Origin: Candidatus Poseidoniales archaeon
Lineage (GTDB): Archaea; Thermoplasmatota; Poseidoniia; MGIII; CG-Epi1
Reading direction: 5' to 3'
DNA: 11,687 nucleotides
Assembly: GCA_015658585.1 (NCBI GenBank)
Contig: DQOP01000075.1
Coordinates: forward strand, 1 to 11,687
Shown: one piece after another, positions 5,851-11,687 of the stretch
Position numbering within the stretch: position 1 is the first letter of the stretch
Layout: every line of letters starts with the position of its first letter
Made by a program: the position numbers and the translations under genes
Notes under the pieces: model-generated
Seen by the model: the letters and a program-made list of their open reading frames with translations, nothing else
The model's database searches: none
Told to the model about the DNA's origin: nothing

Positions 5851-7317
5851 ATGGCATCCATAGTTGAGGACTTTGAACCCAGGAACGTGTGGAAGTACTT
5901 TGAAGAAATAACCAAAATTCCCCGACCCTCCAAACATGAAGAGAAAATATTGCAATATCTGAAGGATTTTGCTTCTGAAAGAAATCTCGAAATGAGAGAG
6001 GATTCAACCGGAAATATCGTTGTTATCAGACCTGGAAGTAATGGGGGCGAGAACGCACCAACAATTGTAATTCAGAGTCATGTGGACATGGTTTGCGAAA
6101 AGAACCGTGATTCCAATCATGATTTTATGAAGGATCCACTGAAATTATACACAGACGAAGACTGGTTGAAAGCTGAAGGCACAACTCTGGGGGCCGATAA
6201 TGGCATAGGGGTTGCAGCCGCACTATCTCTACTTGATACCCCTCAAGATAGTAAATTACCTCCATTGGAATGTCTATTCACTGTTGATGAAGAGACTGGC
6301 TTAACAGGAGCTTTTGCATTGAACGGTGAAATAATCAAAGGCCGAACAATGCTGAATCTGGATACGGAGGATTGGGGAGAAATCTGCATTGGCTGTGCAG
6401 GTGGTGGGGATTCCAGCATTGACCTTAGTGTAGATTATCGAAACGCTCCTTCTGACTTTCTATCATTCCAGCTCTCAATTGAAGGGTTGATGGGAGGACA
6501 TTCAGGGGTTGAAATCCACGAAGAAAGAGGAAATGCGATTGTTTTTCTAGCTTCAATACTGGATGCCTTACAAAATTCAACGGATTGCAGGGTTGTTTCA
6601 ATGCAAGGAGGAGACAAACATAATGCAATTCCAAGGGAGGCCTTTGCCACAGTCTTAATCAGTCCAGAAGCTATGGCTGATGCCCAAATAATCGTTTCAA
6701 AACGGGAACGGGGATTGAACAAAGAATTCGGATCAAAGGAAAAAAATCTGAAAATTAGTTTTGCGGGTTTAGATGATTCACCCGAAAAGACACTCACAGA
6801 GAAGAGTCAGACTGCACTTGTAGGACTCCTGAGAACTATACCACATGGAGTGCTAAAATATTCTCATGATGTGGAAGGGCTCGTAGAAACCTCTAACAAT
6901 CTAGCGGCTGTCAGGTGCGATGGTGGAAACTACATCATCATATCCTCTACAAGGTCCTCTATATCTGATGCCCTTGAATCACAAAGAGAAAGAATTGCAA
7001 TCATGTCCAAGGTATATGGTGCCAAAGTAGAGCAAGACGAAGCCTATCCGGGATGGGCGCCCAACCTGGATTCTTCAATCCTAGAAATAACTACCAAGAT
7101 TTACTCAGAAATGCTTGAGGGGGAGCCAAATATCTGTGCGATTCACGCTGGCCTAGAATGTGGAGTAATTGGCGAAAAAGTAAATGGTATGGATATGATC
7201 TCCTTTGGACCGACAATAAAAGGACCGCACTCACCCGATGAAAGGGTCGATATTCCATCTGTTAAGAAATTCTGGGATTTGTTGTTGAGAATTCTGGAAG
7301 AACTCGCTGAGAAATAG
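5851..7317 (+). CDS. pepD: Aminoacyl-histidine dipeptidase (Xaa-His / cytosolic nonspecific dipeptidase, M20 family)
   Basis: This 488-residue protein matches the full length of the PepD branch of M20 metallopeptidases, which hydrolyse dipeptides such as beta-Ala-His and other unblocked dipeptides in the cytoplasm using two zinc ions. Visible metal and catalytic motifs, in order: SHVDM (H77, D79), GADNG (D116, bridging), DEETG (E147, E148), LNLDTED (D171) and GPHSPDE (H460 near the C-terminus). EGLMGGHSGVEI (211-222) is the start of the lid/dimerisation domain with its conserved histidine. The N-terminal VWKYFEEITKIPRPSKHE segment is also typical of PepD. There is no signal peptide. The next gene starts 2 nt after the stop, so the two are probably co-transcribed. 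The role is recycling of peptides taken up from the environment. Confidence 0.93.
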   Translation: MASIVEDFEPRNVWKYFEEITKIPRPSKHEEKILQYLKDFASERNLEMREDSTGNIVVIRPGSNGGENAPTIVIQSHVDMVCEKNRDSNHDFMKDPLKLYTDEDWLKAEGTTLGADNGIGVAAALSLLDTPQDSKLPPLECLFTVDEETGLTGAFALNGEIIKGRTMLNLDTEDWGEICIGCAGGGDSSIDLSVDYRNAPSDFLSFQLSIEGLMGGHSGVEIHEERGNAIVFLASILDALQNSTDCRVVSMQGGDKHNAIPREAFATVLISPEAMADAQIIVSKRERGLNKEFGSKEKNLKISFAGLDDSPEKTLTEKSQTALVGLLRTIPHGVLKYSHDVEGLVETSNNLAAVRCDGGNYIIISSTRSSISDALESQRERIAIMSKVYGAKVEQDEAYPGWAPNLDSSILEITTKIYSEMLEGEPNICAIHAGLECGVIGEKVNGMDMISFGPTIKGPHSPDERVDIPSVKKFWDLLLRILEELAEK

Positions 7318-7319
7318 AA

Positions 7320-7961
7320 GTGATTGAGAAAATCAGGGCAAATCTAGGTGGAGAGTTACTGGGAATTCGTGCCTGGGCAAAAATGGCTGTAAAATCAAGT
7401 GATGGTGAAAATGTTGAAAGTGAGAGTTTGCAGCTTTTTAGTGATTGGTTATCGAAAGACAGACTGAGTTCACTTAAGGAAGCTGCAGTCTTGATAGCTC
7501 TATTCGAAAAGAATGGCGAAACCTGGTTTCCACTAATAAGAAGACCTGAAAACGAAAAGAATCATCCGGGACAAATCGCTCTGCCCGGTGGAGCGAAAGA
7601 GGAAAATGAGAATTTAGAAGAAACGGCGCTAAGAGAAGCATATGAAGAGATAGGTATAGTTCCAGAGGACGTTCAGATTATTGGGAAATTGACCCCGCTA
7701 CCCGTTCCAGTATCAGGATACTTGATTCATCCTTATATTGGCATCATAAACAAAGAACCGGAATGGAAAATCAATAAGGAAGAAGTTGCTGAGTTCTTTG
7801 TGTTGAAATTATCAGAACTGTTGGAATCTAATAACGGCTATTCAGAAAAATGGACGCTACGTGGTTTCGAGGTGGACGTTCCCATCTTCAAGGTCATGAA
7901 TCAGACTGTTTGGGGAGCCACGGCCTCAGTTCTAAGTGAATTTATTGAATTAACCAAATAA
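7320..7961 (+). CDS. Nudix hydrolase, CoA-pyrophosphatase (NudL)-like
   Basis: This 213-residue protein contains a perfect Nudix box at residues 91-113 (G, five residues, E, seven residues, RE, then YEEIGI). It is preceded by RRPENEKNHPGQIALPGG (74-91), matching the extended signature of the NudL/NUDT7 CoA pyrophosphatase group, which cleaves CoA or CoA derivatives to 4'-phosphopantetheine and 3',5'-ADP. The reaction needs Mg or Mn bound by the glutamates of the box (E106, E109, E110). No signal peptide is seen. The GTG at 7320 lies 2 nt after the dipeptidase stop; the first methionine inside is at residue 22 (7383), and a start there would also leave the domain intact. Its last 12 bp overlap the end of the convergent prepilin peptidase gene. 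Substrate preference is inferred from the motif only. Confidence 0.87.
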   Translation: MIEKIRANLGGELLGIRAWAKMAVKSSDGENVESESLQLFSDWLSKDRLSSLKEAAVLIALFEKNGETWFPLIRRPENEKNHPGQIALPGGAKEENENLEETALREAYEEIGIVPEDVQIIGKLTPLPVPVSGYLIHPYIGIINKEPEWKINKEEVAEFFVLKLSELLESNNGYSEKWTLRGFEVDVPIFKVMNQTVWGATASVLSEFIELTK

Positions 7962-8867
7962 AGAATTCAGAGGAGACACTAGATACTGGGAGAAAAGGTC
8001 GCCAAAGAATGCAGATACGAAAAATGAAAGTGCCAAAGGTATGATATACGGAATCTTGAAGGTAATCCAAGGATTATCAACGCCCGATTCTTCCAACTTG
8101 TCCCACTGGTTATCTGAATCATCCTTATTCTTGACAAAGGCAACCATCACCACTTTACCACCTATAATCTGCTGCATTGGCCAGACAAAACTTTCACGGG
8201 CCAGAACAATTTTCATTTTCGTACCGAAGAAAATCTGGAAATATGGTTTCTCAAGATTTCCCTTGATGACGTTGTAAACTGCTAAAGATAATGGAATTAA
8301 CAGATAAAGCAGAAGTGAATTCATGAATACGACAAAGGGATAGGGGAATCCACGTGTTTCAAAGGCGGTAAAAGTATCGCCACCAAACGATAATGTAAAC
8401 GGTGCCACAAGTCCTATGGTCATTATTGCTTTCACATCGGCCCCTCCAATAGTAGGACCCAGATAGAACCAGACATACATCAAGAGTATAAGAATTGAAA
8501 TAGAAAACACGTCTACCAACTTGTAATCCTGAGCAACCAGCTCTTTTGATTCTACTGAGAACAGAAAATACGCTGCACAAAGGATTCCAAGGACCTGAAC
8601 AGCCCTCCATAACATCATTTGGTTATTGTCCAGAACATATTCATTCACGAAGGCATTGTAGAATAGCACAATTGTGGCAACCAGCAAAGCCCAAATATGC
8701 AAACTGTATTCTTCGGTAGTAAACTCATAGGCCAGAAGTACCGAAGCTATGGTACCAGAGATTAGCCAAGTCTGATTAGGAACCCTTCGCGTTTTGTAAT
8801 CAGTCCAGGCACCATAACCCAACATTGAGGCTCCTAGAACAAAACGAAACGAATCGAGCAGTTCCAT
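7950..8867 (-). CDS. Archaeal prepilin/preflagellin peptidase (A24 family, FlaK/PibD-like)
   Basis: This polytopic membrane protein of 305 residues belongs to the A24 aspartic proteases that cut the leader from type IV pilin-like and archaellin precursors at the cytoplasmic face. Both catalytic aspartates are visible: D23 in WTDYKTRRVPN near the end of the first membrane segment, and D144 in GGADVKA, the GxGD-type motif. About eight hydrophobic segments can be seen, roughly at 8-20, 34-48, 57-75, 90-104, 118-136, 147-160, 178-200 and 272-290. It is longer than typical FlaK proteins (about 230 residues); the extra part is mainly a hydrophilic segment around 203-270 before the last membrane helix. 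No pilin or archaellin gene is adjacent. It is divergent from the PH-like membrane protein, with a 78-bp spacer containing GATAAA about 25 nt upstream as a possible TATA element. Confidence 0.87.
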   Translation of the reverse strand: MELLDSFRFVLGASMLGYGAWTDYKTRRVPNQTWLISGTIASVLLAYEFTTEEYSLHIWALLVATIVLFYNAFVNEYVLDNNQMMLWRAVQVLGILCAAYFLFSVESKELVAQDYKLVDVFSISILILLMYVWFYLGPTIGGADVKAIMTIGLVAPFTLSFGGDTFTAFETRGFPYPFVVFMNSLLLYLLIPLSLAVYNVIKGNLEKPYFQIFFGTKMKIVLARESFVWPMQQIIGGKVVMVAFVKNKDDSDNQWDKLEESGVDNPWITFKIPYIIPLALSFFVSAFFGDLFSQYLVSPLNSLFG

Positions 8868-8887
8868 GTGCTTGCAATACTGAGGGC

Positions 8888-8893
8888 TTTATC
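8888..8893 (-). promoter_or_regulatory. Weak TATA-like element before the prepilin peptidase gene
   Basis: GATAAA on the minus strand is centred about 24 nt before the ATG at 8867. The position fits the leaderless pattern of this window, but the sequence is a poor TATA match. Confidence 0.25.
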
Positions 8894-8916
8894 TGCTCTT
8901 CGTACTCTGAAAATGC

Positions 8917-8924
8917 TTTAAATA
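8917..8924 (+). promoter_or_regulatory. TATA box of the PH-like membrane protein gene
   Basis: TTTAAATA is a good archaeal TATA match and is centred 25.5 nt before the GTG at 8946. This spacing equals that of the central divergent promoter at 4989-4998 and supports the GTG start with a leaderless message. The purine-rich GAAAATGC just upstream could serve as a BRE. Confidence 0.6.
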
Positions 8925-8945
8925 AGACTAATGTGACTAAACCTC

Positions 8946-10619
8946 GTGGATCTAACTGAAAAATTCCTGCCAAGCGAGAAATTGCTTAAAAAATACGAAA
9001 ACATTACTGTAGACAATAAAAGAAACGGAAGCCTGTTCCTGACTAATCTTAGGGTTTTTGTCGGAAACCAATTCAATCTATGGGATATACCTTGTGAGAA
9101 TATTGATTATCTGGAGAGGGGATTTGTGCCAAGATTCTCAGCCTGGTGGCAACTGTTGTTCATACCATTAAGTCTAATCTTTATCAGCAACCTGGTTTTA
9201 TTTTTCTTATTCGTGCTACTATCTGTGGCAAGACAATACATCAAAGTTAACGCATTGACCATTGGTACTCATGCTAGAAAATGGAACATCTGCGCAGACC
9301 CTGAAATATTAGATCAAATAGCGATCGATATCAGGCTCAACTCTCTAGTTGGAAATAAGAGGGATGGAAAACTGATACTAGAAGCTGAGAACATAGACGA
9401 TTCTGATGAGGATCTAAGTCTGACGTTGATCGGAGAAAATGAATCCGGACCACTCAAAATAGCATGGATGACATCAATCTTCGCCTTTTTGGCGTATTAC
9501 ATTGGTTCTTTTGGTGTAGGAACTGGATTCTGGGTTTTCCTATTCTCAGCAATGGCTTTTTGCTTCTTTGTAGTACATAGAGATAGGAAGAAATCGAACG
9601 AATTCAGGGATGTTGAACCAATTGATGGGTGGATTCAACAAGGCTGGTATTTTGTTCTTGGAAAGCTGAATATCGAAATAATAGAGGCTAAATGGACTTT
9701 CAAATTATGGGGTACCAATATCAGGATTAGGCGTGCGGGATATATTCTATGCTCTGGATTTTTATTTTTAGGATTACTAATAACCGTTGCAAGCTCAAAT
9801 ATGATACCACTGCTTTTAGGTATAACCATAGGAGTTCCAATCTATCTAATCGGAAGGGCACTATCTGGAATCCCGAGACCCTGGAAGAGAATGGCTTTGA
9901 GGTCAACAACATGTTTCGCAATAGCGATTATTGTTGTACTACCATGCCTAATCCTTATGCCTCTGTATAATTCGGCAACCGTTAAACTTCCAGGGGAATT
10001 CGTTCAAGGTGATTCTGGTAACGGTTGGAAAAGAGTAATGAGCCAACATGATGAGTATGGATTAGGATTTGCTTCAACCTCTTTCTTCCTCTACCTTGAT
10101 GATGGAAAAGATAGTGAAGGCGAGAGTGATGGTTACCCTGCAATGCTATTTGTTATTGCAATAAAAGTTCCAATTGACCTAGATGAAAGAGATGCGCTAG
10201 ATGAATTAGACCGACAATTCCATGAAATGTCCCTTGAGCAAGAAATAGAATTGAATACACATATAGAAGATGGCCAAAGAACAACCAAACAGGGATACTC
10301 AACACAATATGTAATCTATAACGGTACTGCAAAGTCGGAAAGAATAGGTTTTGAAGACGTGGGATATAATGTTACCCAAGGTGCTGAGACACGCTATATC
10401 GGGGAAGTATGGAAAGCCCCTGAATACAATTTGTTGGTGGTATCTATGGGTATTGCAATTATTTCATCTGAAGAAGTAAATGATCAAACTGGAGTAGGAC
10501 CAATTGATGATTTGGTAGATGATCTTATACCCAATAAACCAACAGAGACTACTGATACAAAAAACTGGAATGAATTATACGATTTAATACCTGAAATTGT
10601 TTGTTTACAACCCAATTAA
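8946..10619 (+). CDS. Polytopic membrane protein with PH-like cytosolic domain and exported C-terminal domain, function unknown
   Basis: I do not recognise a characterised family for this 557-residue protein. Residues about 10-60 look like the beta strands of a bacterial-type PH/GRAM domain (GSLFLTNLRVFVGN, then NLWDIPCENIDYLERG). A hydrophobic hairpin follows (66-98), and then VNALTIGTHARKWNICADPEILDQIAIDI (101-129) looks like the closing strand and helix of the same fold. Two further membrane pairs (about 173-211 and 265-304) and one more helix (318-341) give seven segments in all, placing the last 215 residues outside the cell. That C-terminal domain has two N-glycosylation sequons (N459, N475), consistent with export, and an alternating alpha/beta look (YPAMLFVIAIKVPI, NLLVVSMGIAII). 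The GTG start is chosen because the TATA box at 8917-8924 has the expected spacing. Its stop overlaps the convergent mini-gene by 4 bp. Confidence 0.72.
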   Translation: MDLTEKFLPSEKLLKKYENITVDNKRNGSLFLTNLRVFVGNQFNLWDIPCENIDYLERGFVPRFSAWWQLLFIPLSLIFISNLVLFFLFVLLSVARQYIKVNALTIGTHARKWNICADPEILDQIAIDIRLNSLVGNKRDGKLILEAENIDDSDEDLSLTLIGENESGPLKIAWMTSIFAFLAYYIGSFGVGTGFWVFLFSAMAFCFFVVHRDRKKSNEFRDVEPIDGWIQQGWYFVLGKLNIEIIEAKWTFKLWGTNIRIRRAGYILCSGFLFLGLLITVASSNMIPLLLGITIGVPIYLIGRALSGIPRPWKRMALRSTTCFAIAIIVVLPCLILMPLYNSATVKLPGEFVQGDSGNGWKRVMSQHDEYGLGFASTSFFLYLDDGKDSEGESDGYPAMLFVIAIKVPIDLDERDALDELDRQFHEMSLEQEIELNTHIEDGQRTTKQGYSTQYVIYNGTAKSERIGFEDVGYNVTQGAETRYIGEVWKAPEYNLLVVSMGIAIISSEEVNDQTGVGPIDDLVDDLIPNKPTETTDTKNWNELYDLIPEIVCLQPN

Positions 10620-10780
10620 TTCTTCGGGGACAATCCGGATATCAAAGGAAAGGAGACGAAATCGCCCTCCCATCGGACCTCCGCATCCTCATCAATCAAT
10701 CCAGCGTCGACCAATTTACCCATGACAGCTTCTGCATTCTCCTTGGGAACACGCATGTACTGTCGCTCGCCATCACCCAT
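10616..10780 (-). CDS. 54-residue ORF resembling the N-terminal domain of archaeal Trm5/TYW2 methyltransferases
   Basis: An open frame with ATG at 10780 starts just one base after the stop of the aldehyde dehydrogenase, so it is probably translated from the same message. The peptide contains YMRVPKENAEAVMGKLVDAG (8-27), then LIDEDAEVRWEGDFVSFPLI (28-47). This layout (strand with VPK, helix, L-D-D, strand, EGD-x-hydrophobic-P) resembles the small D1 domain at the N-terminus of archaeal Trm5/TYW2, which helps position tRNA around G37. The 280 or so residues of catalytic domain that should follow are absent: a TAA stop comes directly and the opposite-strand gene occupies the space. GC content counted by hand is 84 of 165 (51%), higher than the flanking membrane-protein gene (24 of 60 in one sampled line). 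It may be a truncated gene remnant or an independent small protein. The similarity is from memory of family sequences. Confidence 0.55.
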   Translation of the reverse strand: MGDGERQYMRVPKENAEAVMGKLVDAGLIDEDAEVRWEGDFVSFPLISGLSPKN

Positions 10781-10781
10781 A

Positions 10782-11687
10782 TCAACCAAATTCAATACCC
10801 TGTGCTAATGGAAGTTCATCTGACCAATTAAGGGTATTGGTCTGACGTCGCATATATGATTTCCAACTATCGGAACCTGCCTCACGACCACCACCAGTAT
10901 CCTTCTCACCTCCAAATGCACCTCCAATCTCTGCTCCTGAGGTACCTATATTGATGTTGGCAATACCACAATCACTACCTGCATGCGACAGGAATCGCTC
11001 AACAGATTGCATATCTCCTGTGAAAATAGAAGAACTCAGACCCTGGTCTACTGAATTATGCATCGTTATCGCTTCATCTATAGAATCAAAGTCAAATATG
11101 TAAAGAATTGGGGCAAAGGTTTCCTCTCGAGTGATCTCCATATCTGAGGTAGCTGCAATTATAGTAGGTTCGACAAAGCTTCCAGGTACATCCAAGACAT
11201 CGCCTCCCCAGAGAATCTTACCACCCTGTTCTTCTATAACCTTCAATGCCTCCTTATAGCCATTAACTGCATCGTCATCAACAAGGGGCCCCATCAATGT
11301 AGTGTCCTTTAGGGGATCTCCAAGCTTTACCTGTCCGTAGGCTGTGACCAGACGATCCGTTATATCATCTGAAACTGAGCTGTGCAAGAATAATCTGCGT
11401 GTGGTCGTACAGCGTTGCCCTGATGTCCCAACTGCACCAAACAGGACGGCACGCAAGGCAAGGTCTGCATCTGCATCAGGCATTACAATGATACCATTGT
11501 TCCCACCCAATTCCAGAAGTGTACGCCCAAGACGCTTGGAAACTGCTCCACCGATCTTACGTCCCATTCCACATGATCCAGTAGCCGAGATTAGTGGGGC
11601 ACGGCGATCATGAATCAACATCTCACCGACATCACGGCTACTGCCAACTAGTAAATTCATAACTCCCTTCCATCCCATTGGTTCCAT
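10782..11687 (-). CDS. ALDH7-family aldehyde dehydrogenase, C-terminal part (aminoadipate-semialdehyde dehydrogenase type)
   Basis: This frame enters from the right edge, so only the last 301 residues of an enzyme normally about 500 long are seen; the methionine at the edge is internal. It oxidises an aldehyde to the acid with NAD(P). Visible landmarks: ISATGSCGMGRKI (34-46, cofactor-binding loop), LELGGNN (58-64, general base E59), GQRCTTTRRLF (90-100, nucleophile C93), EETFAPILY (188-196) and NINIGTSGAEIGGAFGGEK (244-262). The C-terminus ELPLAQGIEFG is close to that of ALDH7A1 (antiquitin), and R92 before the nucleophile matches the substrate-anchoring arginine described there. The likely substrate is alpha-aminoadipate semialdehyde / piperideine-6-carboxylate of lysine catabolism, but the other anchoring residue, a glutamate in the N-terminal half, is outside the window. 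One nucleotide separates its stop from the next ATG. Confidence 0.93.
   Translation of the reverse strand: MEPMGWKGVMNLLVGSSRDVGEMLIHDRRAPLISATGSCGMGRKIGGAVSKRLGRTLLELGGNNGIIVMPDADADLALRAVLFGAVGTSGQRCTTTRRLFLHSSVSDDITDRLVTAYGQVKLGDPLKDTTLMGPLVDDDAVNGYKEALKVIEEQGGKILWGGDVLDVPGSFVEPTIIAATSDMEITREETFAPILYIFDFDSIDEAITMHNSVDQGLSSSIFTGDMQSVERFLSHAGSDCGIANINIGTSGAEIGGAFGGEKDTGGGREAGSDSWKSYMRRQTNTLNWSDELPLAQGIEFG

Noticed and set aside
5844..5867. Seven-codon upstream frame (ATG at 5844) overlapping the dipeptidase start
   Set aside because: If the message is leaderless from 5851 this ATG is not transcribed; nothing in the peptide suggests a regulatory leader.
11344..11613. 89-residue plus-strand frame antisense to the aldehyde dehydrogenase
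   Set aside because: It sits over the conserved catalytic region of ALDH7 and has no own promoter or domain.
11685..11687. ATG at the right edge as the start of the aldehyde dehydrogenase
   Set aside because: Family members have about 200 more residues upstream; the edge methionine is internal and the gene is cut by the window.

Overview
This window looks like chromosomal DNA of a planktonic archaeon, most probably a marine euryarchaeote of the Marine Group II/III (Poseidoniales-like) type. That placement is inference from gene content and promoter style; no rRNA or other marker gene is present. The supporting signs are AT-rich promoters whose TATA-like elements sit about 25-28 nt before the start codon (leaderless-transcript spacing), an archaeal preflagellin/prepilin-type peptidase, secreted proteins dense in N-glycosylation sequons with C-terminal membrane anchors, and very compact gene packing. 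No mobile element, CRISPR array, tRNA or rRNA was found, and nothing resembles a defence island.

Layout, left to right. (1) At the left edge a minus-strand gene probably begins at 67 and leaves the window; a 240-bp divergent spacer follows. (2) A secreted, C-terminally anchored purple acid phosphatase (308-1732, +) converges with, and overlaps by 21 bp, a two-gene minus-strand operon: a TPMT/HOL-type SAM methyltransferase (2646-2044) joined by an ATGA overlap to a small CPYC thioredoxin-fold protein (2047-1712). (3) A cyclophilin (2724-3203, +) abuts a secreted LVIVD-type beta-propeller protein (4968-3205, -). (4) The propeller gene is divergent from a secreted, acidic, sequon-rich cupredoxin-like membrane protein (5019-5639, +); the 50-bp spacer holds one TATA element exactly at its centre. 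(5) A PepD-type aminoacyl-histidine dipeptidase (5851-7317, +) is followed after 2 nt by a CoA-pyrophosphatase-like Nudix hydrolase (7320-7961, +). (6) A prepilin/preflagellin peptidase (8867-7950, -) is divergent from a large orphan polytopic membrane protein with a PH-like cytosolic domain (8946-10619, +). (7) At the right edge, on the minus strand, lies the C-terminal part of an ALDH7-family aldehyde dehydrogenase (11687-10782), followed 1 nt after its stop by a 54-codon ORF resembling the N-terminal domain of archaeal Trm5/TYW2 tRNA methyltransferases.

Together the genes describe a heterotroph that scavenges phosphate and peptides outside or at the membrane (phosphatase, dipeptidase, aminoadipate-semialdehyde-type dehydrogenase), displays glycosylated surface proteins, and makes type IV pilin-like filaments. 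Points most worth a second look are the symmetric two-way promoter and the pair of secreted proteins it serves, the cupredoxin-like protein without the usual copper ligands, the methyltransferase-thioredoxin operon, the membrane protein whose PH-like fold appears interrupted by a transmembrane hairpin, and the stand-alone Trm5 D1-like mini-gene.
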